The notes: a model not told the origin generated them from the sequence alone. A DNA stretch of 64,000 nt from Diprion similis (GCF_021155765.1 NC_060112.1:13144001-13208000), one strand, 5' to 3'; shown: positions 15,347-27,643, numbered from the stretch's first letter. Program-made: numbers and translations.

Positions 15347-17425
15347 ATGAAATGCCACTACGAAGTACTCGGCGTTTCGAGAGATGCGTCAGACGATGAT
15401 TTGAAAAAAGCGTACAGAAAATTAGCACTTAAATGGCACCCTGATAAGAATCTCGGCAATCCTGAAGATGCTAAAGAGCAATTTCAAATCGTTCAACAAG
15501 CGTGGGAGGTCTTGAGTGATCCACAAGAACGAGCTTGGTATGACAATCACCGAGAAGCCATTTTAAAAGGAGGGATAGGAGAGAATTACAAAGATGATTC
15601 AATTGATTTGTTCCAATACTTCACCACCAGCTGTTATAAGGGCTATGGCGATGACGAAAAAGGATTTTACACAGTTTATGAAAAAGTTTTCGAACAACTG
15701 ATTGCCGAAGATTCAGAGTTTTGTAAAGAAGAAGATTCAGACGATGAAGTACCTGGTTTTGGGAATTCCACCAGCTCATATGACGATGTTCACAAATTTT
15801 ATGCATACTGGCAAAGCTATTCGACTAAGAGGTCATTTGCTTGGCTAGATCCGTACGATATTCGTGATACTCCAAATAGACGAGTTTTACGATTGGTAGA
15901 AAAAGAAAACAAAAAAATTAGAGATAAAGCTAAAAAAGAGCGCAACGAACAAGTTAGGAACCTTGTCGCATTTGTTCGCAAGCGTGACAAACGAGTTCAA
16001 GCACATGCACAAATGTTGGCGGAAAGAGCTAAAGAAAATACCAAAAAAGCACAAGAACGGAAAAAGCAACAACTGATTCGAAGACAACAGGAGATGAAAA
16101 GTTATACTGAGTCAGAATGGTCGAAATTTTCTAATATCGAGAAAGATTTAAAGGTCATTGAAGCGAATCTTGCTGCAGAGTTTGGAGAGGAATTAACTTC
16201 AAATGCAGATTCTGACGAAGCTGACAATTTGGATAATAACACCCTGTATTGCGTTGCTTGCAACAAAATATTCAAGACCCAGAAGGCATTTACCAATCAT
16301 GAAAATTCTAAAAAGCATAAAGATAATGTTTCAACCATGAAAGCCTCCTTATTGGCTGATGAAAATGAAGACTCTGAAAGCAGTAGTGAAGAGTACGATT
16401 CAGACTCTGATTCGGATTCTAAATTAGGTAGAAACAGAAATATTTCTTCACTAAATCGAAATTTGAAAGGTGTTAAATTGGCAACAGGACCAGAAATGCC
16501 GGATTTCTTGATGAACCCTAGTGAGAATACTGATGTGAATGTGGAAAGCAACCAGCCAGATACATCGGATGAAGAAAGGGTTTCGGATAATGAATCGAGC
16601 TCTACAAGTAAAAAAAATACAAGTAAGATTTTGAAAAAACAAAGTGTTAAACTAGCCACAGGCCCAGAAATGGAAGATTTTCTTGATGCAGCAAGTGGAG
16701 TATCTAAAATACAAGATGACAGAGATATACTGACTCCTGAATCTGAATTGATATCAGACGAAGAGAGCGAACCTGATAACCCAATGTTACATATTATAGA
16801 AAAATCTCGCAAAAGTAAGAAGAAAAAAGGTAAAAATGTTCAAAAAGTTATTCTTGAAAAAACAACCGATGATGAGCAAGAACTAGATGCTCATTTTGGG
16901 TTGTCCAAGAAACAGCGAAAGAAACAGAATCTAAAAAAAGTAAATCTTGAAAAAGTCTCCAGTGATGTCAAAGTGAGTGCCCGCATCGCTGGCGATGAGA
17001 AATTAGATGAAGACAAAAATAAAACTGTCCAAGAAATGAGTAAGAATTTTACTAATGGAAACCAAGTAGATTCTGACAATTCTGACTTGAGCTCTGAAGG
17101 AGATTCCAAATTATTAACTCAAAAAATAAAAAAGTCTAGAGGTAAAAAAGCGAAAGAAGCAAAAAAAACTCAGAAGTCAGGCTTTGATGAGAGCAGATCC
17201 AAGGACAAAAAAGGAAAAAAGAGAGGAGGGTCTCGTAGAGAAGACGTTCAGGATTTAGATCACTGTTGTGCTGTATGCAAAACAGAATTTCCAACCAAGA
17301 ATAAATTATTTGATCATTTGAAGAAGACTGGTCATTCTGTGTATATCCGGAATCTAGCAAAGTCTAAAAAAGATGAAGACAAGCCTGTGAAGAGTGGAAA
17401 ACCGTTGAGTGAAGACAGCAATTGA
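15347..17425 (+). CDS. DNAJC21: DNAJC21 homologue, J-domain and C2H2 zinc-finger protein
   Basis: A single uninterrupted 692-codon frame; the start MKCHYEVLGV matches human MKCHYEALGV. The J domain covers about residues 1-70 with HPD at 31-33 (LALKWHPDKN), followed by SDPQERAWYDNHREAILKGG and the GYGDDEKGFYTVYEKVFEQL and FYAYWQSY segments typical of DNAJC21. A long charged helix (KENKKIRDKAKKER, AFVRKRDKRVQAH) precedes C2H2 finger 1 near residues 301-324 (YCVACNKIFKTQKAF); finger 2 lies near 640-663 (CAVCKTEFPTKNKLFDHL). Between them is a 300-residue acidic/Lys-rich region with a duplicated VKLATGPEM motif. DNAJC21/Jjj1 recruits Hsp70 to release factors from pre-60S ribosomal particles in the cytoplasm (family knowledge). 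It is longer than the human protein (531 aa), mostly through the low-complexity region. The coding region is intronless, unlike every neighbour. Confidence 0.96.
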   Translation: MKCHYEVLGVSRDASDDDLKKAYRKLALKWHPDKNLGNPEDAKEQFQIVQQAWEVLSDPQERAWYDNHREAILKGGIGENYKDDSIDLFQYFTTSCYKGYGDDEKGFYTVYEKVFEQLIAEDSEFCKEEDSDDEVPGFGNSTSSYDDVHKFYAYWQSYSTKRSFAWLDPYDIRDTPNRRVLRLVEKENKKIRDKAKKERNEQVRNLVAFVRKRDKRVQAHAQMLAERAKENTKKAQERKKQQLIRRQQEMKSYTESEWSKFSNIEKDLKVIEANLAAEFGEELTSNADSDEADNLDNNTLYCVACNKIFKTQKAFTNHENSKKHKDNVSTMKASLLADENEDSESSSEEYDSDSDSDSKLGRNRNISSLNRNLKGVKLATGPEMPDFLMNPSENTDVNVESNQPDTSDEERVSDNESSSTSKKNTSKILKKQSVKLATGPEMEDFLDAASGVSKIQDDRDILTPESELISDEESEPDNPMLHIIEKSRKSKKKKGKNVQKVILEKTTDDEQELDAHFGLSKKQRKKQNLKKVNLEKVSSDVKVSARIAGDEKLDEDKNKTVQEMSKNFTNGNQVDSDNSDLSSEGDSKLLTQKIKKSRGKKAKEAKKTQKSGFDESRSKDKKGKKRGGSRREDVQDLDHCCAVCKTEFPTKNKLFDHLKKTGHSVYIRNLAKSKKDEDKPVKSGKPLSEDSN

Positions 17426-18500
17426 AACTGAGGGGAAAATTAGTAATACAATTCGTTAATGGGATATTAATATCTTAGTCAATTAAATTTTCAAAAATTC
17501 TCAGTATAATATCAATAATGTACTATTTTAAGTAAACAGATAAAGTAAAGGAATTTAAGTTTCTCTTTCAGTATACAACAAGCATCGATAAATCGAAAAT
17601 CAAGACAGATAAAAATTGTAATATTTATTTCTTTATTATACGTGGTTATTTTGGATATTGATAAAATTATATTATTATTTATTCACTAATTCATGCCTAG
17701 TTGTCAATACTGTCATAGTTCAGTCGTGATATAGAGTAGACAATTATCACAGGGAGGTATTGACAAACCAGTCATTCACAGAATCGTAAGTTGAATCGCT
17801 TTTCAAATGTTTAATGTTCCACTATCAGAAATTTCTGCTAGTAAAAATAGAGATTATAGATATATAAATAGAGAATCTTTACAAGTTAACAAATCAAAAT
17901 GCTGATAGCTTTAAGTCTTATTGATGGATCCTCCCTCATGTGATGAGTGACGACCAACAAATCAGATTCATATGTGTATGTATCATGGTTTACAAAGAAT
18001 TACTTATTAATGTAAACTATGACTGACATATAAGTTCATTAGTTGAAGCTCAAAAAGTTTGTTTTTCTTGTATTGGTAGAGTGAGTTGAAAATTGACAGC
18101 ATAAGTCTATCAACAATAAAGACGATGTGAATTAAAATGGCGCATTATTGTATTTATGTAATTAATTACATAGATCTTAACATACCTATCGTAAGAATGA
18201 GACGAGATTTGATTGTCCTGCAATAAATCTCACGATATTTTCAATCACATGAAGTTTTCTTATTGTTAGATAGATTAATCAGAGAAACATTTGGATAAAC
18301 GATTCATTTCAGGTAATATTTCCTGCAGGATAGTGTAGAGTTGTGAATTGTGTTTTGTAATCTCTTAAAAGTCAATCAAATATTTCACTTATTTTTTAAC
18401 TTTAACAACTTCTTTAGCAATATTGACAAACGAAAATATGATATTTCAGATTCTTATATTAAAACACTGCTGAATGCAACTTATCAGGCAAATTCGAAAT
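17426..18500. other. Intergenic between DNAJC21 and METTL26
   Basis: AT-rich, containing the DNAJC21 3' UTR and METTL26 promoter. An AATAAA lies at 18115-18120, rather distant for DNAJC21. A plus-strand open frame at 18350-18532 overlaps METTL26 exon 1 in a different frame and is not a gene. Confidence 0.45.
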
Positions 18501-19290
18501 ATGAATATTATCCAATCTGCTGCTACGCATAGGTAAGGAAGAACCTCAATGATTGTTTCTAATAACTCGTAAAATGCTTATGTAATTCACATGATTAGTA
18601 ACACGAGCATGAAAATTATTGAAAATTATCTCATACATTGACATTTATTGGTACAGATCTAGCTCGGTAGCTGCTAGGAAACTGTTCTACCCATCAGCTG
18701 ATCGTAACAAGGAACCGATTCTCTCTGTCTTGCGAGAGTACATCCGCTCCGGCTCCAATCAAAATTTCCTGGAGATCAGTTCTGGTAGTGGGCAACACAT
18801 CGCTCACTTTGCTCCATACTTTCCTCAAGTCACATTTTACCCTTCTGAGGTTGACACTGACCTTTTGGGTAGCATAGCTGCCCATACTAAAGAGTTTTCT
18901 AATGTTCAGGTTCCAGTCCTAGTCGATGTAACTACAAATTGTGACTGCTGGGGGGATAAAACTTTTCTAGAAAACAGCTTGGATTACATTTATAATTGTA
19001 ACATGATTCACATTTCTCCACTCGCGTGTAGCATCGGTCTTTTCAAGAATGCTGGTAAACTTTTGAAGCAGAATGGAATTTTATTCACTTATGGACCATA
19101 TAAAATTGATGGGATTATATCACCAGAAAGTAATGTAAGATTCGATGAATCGTTGAAAGCACGAAATCCGGAGTGGGGCTTGAAGGATATTAGAGATTTG
19201 GAGAAGTTAGCGAATGAAAATGGGCTTCATTTGATTGAAATTTTCGACATGCCAGCCAACAATAAAACGATTATTTGGAAAAGGGAATGA
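18501..19290 (+). CDS. METTL26: METTL26 / UPF0585 family methyltransferase-like protein
   Basis: Exons 18501-18532 and 18657-19290, 221 aa. The large exon has no usable in-frame ATG. Its first bases follow an acceptor TTGGTACAG and need two bases from upstream; the 32-base exon reading MNIIQSAATH then AG|GTAAGG supplies exactly that phase, giving ...ATHRSSSVAARKLFYPSADRNK. Family hallmarks: AADRNK-like ADRNKEPILSVLREYI, the AdoMet-binding glycine loop LEISSGSGQHIAHFA, YPSEVD, the CNMIHISPL strand, FTYGPYKIDG and RNPEWGLKD, ending in DMPANNKTIIWKRE. The fold predicts an S-adenosylmethionine-dependent methyltransferase; the substrate is unknown even for the human protein. The length is close to the human protein (204 aa) with a short N-terminal extension. 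Confidence 0.92.
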
Positions 19291-20464
19291 TGTGATTTAT
19301 ATATAATGCAGCAATTACTATGCTCAATTAGCCAAAAGAGAGATGATTGAAAAGCTTTCGTAAGTGAGCGTTGACGTATCAGAATAACAGTGACTAGTCA
19401 TACAATCTTATCAATTTAATTTTGTGGACTACAGTGATAGCTTCCGTTTTTAATACTGACTTACAACTTTAATACAATTTTCTCTATTGAAATCATCCAA
19501 CTATTAGAAATTGTAATTAATGTGGATACCTCAATTTCATTCTATTTTATGAATTGCACAGTAGATTATATTATAATGTCAATGTTATTATGAATTATGG
19601 CTCGACTAGTTTTTATTGACAGATTATTAGTATCATTAATTTGCAAATTATAATAAAAATAGTTTATTTGTAATTCCCGGGAAGATGACTCTGATTGATT
19701 TACACAAGGTGGTGACTTACCGGGAAAACCTGTAATAGTCAGGAAATCAGGTTGTTCCACTGGGAAAAATGTATTTTTTCTTTTGGTATTTCTCTAAATG
19801 ATTTAAAAACTCGTCTTGCAGCTCGTAAATTCGGCATAACCCACTTTTGGAACTAATATTGTTGAATTTACATGCTCTCTTCCTATTCTCATGTACAGTT
19901 TAATATGCAATTGCTTGTCAAATATAATATTGAAATGTTTGACTGGCGAAGCCAGACAAGTCCACCACCTTGTTAAAGCTAACGTTAAATTGTCTGTTTG
20001 ATTTTATCAAAAACTTCATGCATAGGGATATATGCGATGGATAATTCGGATGAACCATTAAATTATTTTGTGTAGTTTTTTTAATGCATGTGAGAAAAGG
20101 CTTCATTATTTTTACACAAATATCCAAATTATGAGCTCTTGTAAATACTGTTTTCAATCTCCAATTTTTAATCACTAATATTCGCAACAATAAAAATGTA
20201 TTGATAAACTCTTTTACCTTTTTTAAACTGACAGTACACCCTACCATTAAATTGCCTCAACTAACTACTTAAGTCTTCATATGTCTATCGTTGCAGTCAT
20301 CACATATTCTACGTCATTATCAGCTGCACAGGTACGATTGTGGGAATTGGTATCAGTTATTGATCTTATCTCATTTTTTTTATCATATAAGTTTTTCGAT
20401 ACGCAATTATACACACAGACAATTCTGAAGCGGAGAAACGTATTTTGGCAGCAAGCTGGTAAGC
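19291..20464. other. Intergenic between METTL26 and the thyroglobulin-repeat gene
   Basis: AT-rich, no recognisable gene. Minus-strand open frames at 19566-19760 and 19918-20247 have no domain or splice support. The promoter of the downstream plus-strand gene should lie in the right half. Confidence 0.45.
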
Positions 20465-22881
20465 ATGAAGTATGGGGTTTTCTTTATTATTCTGGTGCTT
20501 GCATATGAAGCTTCGGCAGCTCTAGAAATTCGCTGCACGACAGCATACTGCACGGTAGGTGAATATGCAGCATTCCTTATAACAAATAATTTCACAGTTA
20601 CTTCATTCAAAATACTTATCTCCCCTGATTGAACTCTAAATTGTTTTTAATTCATTCTGGAAAGGAGTATATCACCGACACTGGATGTTCTGATTTAACT
20701 ACTGGCTGCCAGGTCCTAAATTCTACAAATTATGGGACCTTTATGCTATATCCTGATGTTTGCAACTGCTGTGATTATTGTCTCACAAATCTGTATGAAG
20801 GTGACGAATGCGTTTCAGGCGCACCGGGTCAACTGCCACCCAGTGAAATTTGTGGACCAGAATTGGCTTGCACTACAAATGACGATGATCAGGCGACATG
20901 CCAGACAAGTACTGTTGATTTATTCGTCTTACTCATTTCTCACACACTTTATGGGGTTGTGTATTGAAACATGAGTCATGGGGTTGACTTGAAAATTTTC
21001 GATTCAAATTCAGCTTGTGTAGAAATATATTTCAGATGTCATTAAATGCACTTGATGTTATAGTCTCTCGTGGTCACTAAGAATAAATTTCTCAGTGCAA
21101 TAAAATCAATCTGAAACTAGTGTACTACGGTGTGAGTAATGTTTAGAATTATCAATATGGCCTTCCTTCAATACTTCGAATTAATACAGTTTTGAATTTC
21201 TTCATTCAAATTTGGTTAATGTGTTAGTGGATCTTATTTCTAGTGACTACTGATTGTGCACTGGAGCGAGTAGCTTATGATGAAAAAAGGGACAATGGAA
21301 CATTGGGAAGTAGTGAAGTACGACCAGAATGTGATAATGATGGCCTTTATTCTGCAGCACATTGCATTCCAGGGTCAATGTAAGTATATTTATTACTAAA
21401 GTTAGATTTATAAAAGGACTGCTATAAAATAGACCTCCATTTCCCAGATGTTATTGCAAGGCTCCCACTGGTGAAAGGATATTTGGCGAAATACCTTATT
21501 TAAATCCATGGAACAAACGAGAAATGTCTTGTGGTAATTACAAATGATTTGTATGTTTCGTTTACATTTAACGTCTTTATATGCCAATCGAAATGTTCAT
21601 GAGATTGTTGAACTTCTGATTTTCAGGATGCTCTATAAATGCCTGGAGAGCACAAAATACTCTTGATCCTACATACCACATACCTGTTGCCCGTTGCCTA
21701 AGTAATGGTCGATTTGACCCAGTACAATGCATGAACGGTACCAATGCTACTTGTTTATGCGTTGACAGGGTTACTGGAGCACCAATAACGGATATTAGTA
21801 CGGTCAATGTTACCAATTTGGCAGAGGACACTCTTTCTTGCTGTTAGTATAATTGAGGGATCACATGTAACATGAATATTTCCTACAGCTTAGTACCTTC
21901 TACTTGATTATGGATAGACGAGAAAATTGTCAAACTTTTCAAGACAATTATTATCATCATGGTGAACATGTTACACTCAAACAATTCAAGAACAGATAAT
22001 TGAACATATCAAATTTTCAGTTGACTCGACAATACATACGAATGGAACATATAATACAACTTGCGAAGAGGCTTACGATACTTTAGTTGCTAGTGGAGTC
22101 ACTAACATTGAACTCTTGCCATCTTGTCAAATTGATGGAAAATATGCACGAATTCAATACTCTGGATCTAAGTAGGTGTAACTAATTTTTTTACTTGCTT
22201 GTTATAAAAAAATATCTATATTTAAGATTAAATATAAATGTCTTACATCAGAAGATGGGTGATCTGAGAATAGATTCGTAATATGACTTGATTGAAAGAA
22301 AAAACACTTTATATGGTTAGCCTCTTATCTAAAATCTCTATAGTTTCATTAGTATAGATAAACAGAGAGTAACATTTAATGTTGTTACAATTCACATTTT
22401 TTGTAGTAAAATTCAGGTGGACATAAAATCAATAATGAATATAAACCGGCACTGACAGCACTTGCAAATTTCAATTACAGAAAAATTTGTGCTGACCCCA
22501 ATGGTGTACAAATAGATAGTTTTGAAGCTCTAACTAATGCAACCGAAGCTACAATAATGGATTGTAGTAAGTTGTCTTTTCCTGTAATACCATATGGATA
22601 ATTGAATAGTTATATTAGATAGGATTGAAACAATTGGAGCAAAAAAATCTCTTCAATTTATAGATTGTGCCAGAACACGATGGATTTTAAGCGAAGCTTC
22701 AGTCACTGAGCTCCCTTCCTGTTGTGACTTTGGAAATTTCGAAGCATGGCAATGTCGTAGGAATGAGTGTTTCTGTGTTGATGAAAATGGGAATCAAGTC
22801 GGGCGCGAAGTTGTTATCGATGATTTGGAGGAACTCACTTGTTATATTACCAATGGCGGAGATGCGTGTCCTGTATCATGA
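20465..22881 (+). CDS. Secreted protein with IGFBP-like N terminus and four thyroglobulin type-1 repeats
   Basis: Eight exons: 20465-20554, 20665-20908, 21244-21379, 21448-21533, 21627-21842, 22021-22171, 22481-22566, 22664-22881; all phases agree, 408 aa. Residues 1-18 (MKYGVFFIILVLAYEASA) form a signal peptide. Residues 22-111 are Cys-rich with CNCCDYC and GDEC, recalling an IGFBP-type module. Four thyroglobulin type-1 units follow, at about 116-185, 187-257, 272-336 and 338-396. Unit 2 has the clearest core (RCLSNGRFDPVQC then CLCVDRVTG); unit 4 has CFCVDENG; unit 1 has CYCKAPTG; unit 3 has lost the C-x-C and is degenerate. Several N-glycosylation sequons are present. Thyroglobulin type-1 domains often inhibit cysteine or aspartic proteases (thyropins) or occur in matrix proteins; function here is not determined. 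The gene converges on the M2 peptidase gene 312 bases downstream. Confidence 0.87.
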
Positions 22882-23193
22882 ACAGGCTTGTAAATTTTCA
22901 GGTGTATATAGAATTATTTATGTTATATGATATGTTTTATTTGAATTTGTTAAATAACAATTGAGTTAGTATATATTGGCAACAATCACTGTGGTTTATT
23001 TATAAATATATTCTGTTGAGGATGCTTACGATATTATATACTAATGATAAACGAGATTTTCTATATCAAATTGAGATCTTAGTATGGTATTGGAATAATG
23101 AATTTGTAATTTTCGAAATTTTCCTCTTTTCGATTCACCATTCAATCTCTCAAGTACCAGTATATTAGTTTAGAGTTGAAAGCACTACTTTCA
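22882..23193. other. Tail-to-tail gap between two convergent genes
   Basis: The 312 bases between the stop codons must hold both 3' UTR ends, which may overlap. On the minus strand AATAAA lies at 23000-22995, about 194 bases past the M2 peptidase stop codon and a candidate polyadenylation signal. Confidence 0.5.
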
Positions 23194-26100
23194 TCATAAA
23201 ATAAATAATCCATGCCTCTGTATATACATTGGTGAAATAAGTCCTGCTTTTATGTTATCCAATATAAAGTGTTCAATATTAATAACAGAGCTATGAATGT
23301 TGGCTCTAAACAAATGGATTTGCTTTTGTACCAGTGTGCGAAAAGTGCTGAAACAGAAAGTAAGATTTCTACGATTACATGAATTTCGTGCCTTGTTAAA
23401 ATGTACAGTCGAGTTTCCTGTAATGTTATGTTGATTCTGCTGACCTGTGTCTTCCTGGCTAGTTATCCAACCTATTACTGGCTCCATTTGATTCTGTCGT
23501 CTTAGCCATTGAGCGAGTGGCTCAAAATATCTTAGCATTGCTCCTGCATCGAGCCGATCGGTTCGACCACGTGTCATCTCTCTGATTGTATCTTTCCAGT
23601 TTCGTGATGAGCCCACTGATAAGACGTCCCTAAAAAATTCAAAATAATTTTGTAATGAAATGAAAACCATGAAGTTTGAAATACTTGCAAGTATAAAAGA
23701 TTAATGTTGAGTTTACTAATAATTATAAATTTTAGACCAATCAGGAAAAAGAGATCATATATAAGAATGGCATGTAATTCTTGTCTCATCTATCTATATT
23801 CATGTGCAATCAATTGCTTTGCAAAGATGTAATACTTTAATCAGTATCTTATCACTTACGAAAGTAGGCGACCAGCTTCACGGGAACGATAGAAATCACA
23901 AGTATGTAGCGCTCCTACATGCCCAGCCACGTCGCAAAGTGATTCAAATAGTTGAAACTGCAACACTATACCTACAAAGTATCTGAAAAAAAGTGCGCGT
24001 AAAATTTATGATATAAAAAAGGTCACCTTCGATATCAATTACTAACTTTACATAAGGAATGTCAGCAGGAACATGGTACTTTGATGCTGGATCAAAATGA
24101 CTTTCTGATCTCGTTACCGGTGGTACTATGCCTTGATATTGTAATCTCAGCTCCCACCATCTTGTCGTCATATCAGCATCACCATCGCTGAATACTCTCC
24201 ACCTCCACTAAGATTGGGTAATTCATTTAGGAAAATTAATCTTTCAACTGGGTATATTGAGGGTATTGTTTCAGATAAAAATTTTAATTTACAATGAGAC
24301 TAATGTTGGGAGAAAACTTAGTAGTACTTGTGTAGACATTAGAATGCGGAAAAGAGTTTTGTAGCACATAAATTCATTTACCTGGTCAACGATGTATGCA
24401 AATGGCATGTAAGTTACTTTTTCCAAAGCGATCATTATTAGAAAATTAATATTGGATTCATAATCATCTGTAGAATTGTTATAGAGTCCAATTCGATGTA
24501 AGTGCTGTGGGGTCATTATGGAAAGGCCTATGGCATCGCTTACAGCCTCATGAAATCCTGGAGTAATATCATTTAATTGTGGCAGATATCACAGAGGATT
24601 CTTAAATTGCAAAACGCTCAATAGAGCAAAGCAAAGACGATAAAAAGATTTAACATGTCGTACCCCGACGACGAGGGTGACACAACTCAACTGATAATTT
24701 TGAGTTGGAACCATATTTGGATTTGCAAAGATCGAATCTTTAAGCTTGAAAAGTGACATTTCTGTAGTTGAAAAATTGGCCGTCACAGAGCAGAGAACAA
24801 CAGGTAACTTTCATAGCCATGCAAGGCTTTTACTCATAGTTATTTGCTTCTATTGAAAAATTACAATTTTTGAGTTGTGTCATGCTCATCGCCGGGGTGT
24901 AATGCGCAAACATGAGGTAAAGGGGCCAACCATATTATTATAATTATTAGTTTGTCAGTACATGTCTTGAGATCATCAATTTTCAGTGGTTATTTACCTG
25001 GTAGTGCCTCATTACGAAATAGTAGTGGTTGATCTCTGTATTGTAGGTAATACTGTAAATGTGCCATTTCATGGTGGGTCGAGAATAGATCTTCCATATT
25101 CACCCTAGTACACTGTTTTATTCTGTAATTCAGAAAAATGATTTTTTTGAAATTGGTAATTAAAACAACTGCCTTAATATTGAATACTCTGTGTAATAAT
25201 TTCATAAACTTCGATTTTACGGATTTTAACAAGAAATTAAATTTATTCTGAAAGTTCTGTTTACCTAAAATCAATTCGATTACAGAAGTCCCAAGCACTT
25301 GCTGTACATTTCACTTCTCTGTTAGTTGGTTTCTCAAACATTGACATACGCCAGAATTCAGGTGGCATTGGTATCATTCCCATAGATGTGAAAAATTCTT
25401 CGGCAATTTGAAACATTCTGAAAACCAAAATGTGCAAATCGAATGAAAAAGCTGTTATGCTGATACTTCCATGGGACATCTGGCATTACGAAGACTATAT
25501 AAAAACTATAATACAAACAAGTCTGAACCCCTAATGCAAGCTTCTATCATAATTATTTAATCTACGTATGTTCCAGTAATACAACTGGATACACATGGCT
25601 GATTTTACCTTAGCGGTGAAATACCTTGAAGCATCATATCCAAAGTGACGTCTAGTTTCTTAGCTGCCGGAAAAGGCTGAACTATATCATAAATTCCTTG
25701 CCAGTTTTGAGCCCACATGTTGCCTAAAATATGAGCAGGTAATGGACCATCTTTCCTTATCACATCACCGTATCTGTCAATTAATTTGTGCCTGGTGTAA
25801 GTGAACAAGTGCTTGTATAAAGGTGTAACAGCAGAAATGACTTCGGCAATATTTTGCTGAAAAGAATCGTCTTCATAGTCTTCTCGCATCTGATCTCCTG
25901 CGTCAGCAAAACCTGTGTACAAATGTATTGTACTAGATTTATTAATTCATATTTGTTATTCAGGTTTCAACTCAAATTAATCAGTAGTTCTAGACGTTTA
26001 CCATTCAGTCTTGCAGCTTGATTGGCGAGTCTTACGTATCTCATATACTTATTTTTTAAGGGCGGTCCAACAGCCTCATGCCAAGCTCTCCAGTAATATA

Positions 26101-27643
26101 ATAGTTCTTTGTAGTCTCTTGACTGAGCCATTATTTTGTTAATATCTAGATACAAAAATATTCATTGTAAAAGAGAACGATTGTTTTTTAAAGTAATCAA
26201 ATTATTACATTCAATTGTTCAGTGCAGTCATGTTGAGAATTGTTTCAGTGAACAAATTGACACTCTTTTCTAAATACTCATTAACATACCTGGATCCAAA
26301 ACTAGATTACACTGGTGCTCGTTTTCTTTGTATGAACAGAGTCTTGTTCTGGTGTAGAGTTCTTTCATCTCAGCTATCAGATGGTAAATCTGGAATATAT
26401 GAGTTTGAGGTTTTTTAATTTCTGTTGCGAGAAATATTTATATGCTCTAAATCATTCGAAAACTCGAATTTCATTTGTGTAGTAAATTCAAACGTGCTGC
26501 AACTTATGTTTTTTACATTTTATAATGATTTCCAGACTATATTTCTTATTTTTATATATGAAATATAGTAAATTAAAATACCTCGTTAAATTTGTCATCA
26601 GTTAAGGAATTACGTCCTCGAGTTGCAACCATTTTAAGTTGTCGTCTTGCTAAAGGATCTGGTATTCGACTCCAAGCAAAGCTAACAGCTTTTCTCCAAG
26701 ATGCTCTGTCGAATTTTGCCTTCAGCGTTTGTTCGTCCAGCTGATTAACAAGATGTAAGTGTCACACATGTTTATCAAATTCGTAAATTCAAACAGGGTA
26801 AAATTGAATTGTCATTATCTGGTTACCATTTTACGTCTATAATTGTCTGTTATGTTTGTAACAAATTGCCATTGTGCCGCAGTCACTCTGTTACACATTG
26901 CTGATGCTTCACGGTCATATTCTCTGAGAAACTGTAAAGCCTCACCCAAATTCACATTCAACCCCTATGAAAATGAAAAGTGTATTAGGTTCCAAAATGC
27001 ACAAACAGTAATATTAGTATTAGAGTTACTTTCTACGACTTAATCAAGAAATTTTACGAAGTAATTCATGTATATTACGTAAGAGATGCTATGTTGTCAG
27101 AAATTTTTTTAATAATTCCCATTAAGAAATGGATTTACAGTCACGGAAATAAGGATTGGTAGCACTTTATAAAAATTACATAGTAGCCTACATATTATAA
27201 ACAGTGGGATAGTAAATAAAAGAAATTAGAAATGTAAATTCAGCTGCACCCAACCCACCATAAAACGATGAACAGTTACTGTGACTATATACTGATCTAC
27301 GAAGCATGTCGAAGGATGCTACCTATCAAACTGTATCATCTCTACTGTTTAATATACTGTTATTCTCAGTATAGTTACACAAAATCCTGTGAAGCTAAAA
27401 TCGAAAGTAAATTATCTGTGGTAATAGATGAAAATGGTATCTTTTTAAATCCATATATTTGAAATGTATCTGTCGAACAAAGGATATGGAATTGGATACA
27501 GAGTTAATACTTCTGGTAAAAGCACATCAAAATTCACTTTGACTTACCTCTATATATCGTTCGTCAGTTTTCTCAACAGCAAATACGAAAATTAAGAAAG
27601 TTCCAAATATTTGCAAATTTTGAAACTTATTCAACAGTATCAT
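23194..27643 (-). CDS. Ance: Angiotensin-converting-enzyme-like peptidase, family M2 (Ance-like)
   Basis: Twelve coding exons: 27643-27548, 26964-26827, 26740-26582, 26389-26290, 26145-26002, 25912-25609, 25417-25265, 25122-24998, 24557-24382, 24207-24047, 23982-23860, 23629-23194; 704 aa, single M2 domain. A hydrophobic N terminus ([11 protein letters not shown]) predicts secretion. The zinc site is complete: HEMAH at 382-386, third ligand Glu410 in [11 protein letters not shown], exactly 24 residues on as in human ACE. Substrate-pocket residues equal to Lys511, His513, Tyr520 and Tyr523 of testis ACE are present (K508, H510, Y517, Y520). The position equal to His353 is Thr352 (KCTASAWDF), and Arg522, a chloride ligand, is Lys519. 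The domain is followed by about 80 poorly conserved residues without a membrane anchor. Expected role: a secreted dipeptidyl carboxypeptidase trimming peptides. The symbol denotes the family; the paralogue is uncertain. Confidence 0.93.

Noticed and set aside
16102-17360. Long minus-strand frames opposite DNAJC21
   Set aside because: Antisense shadows of the Ser/Lys/Asp-rich coding sequence; no domain of their own.
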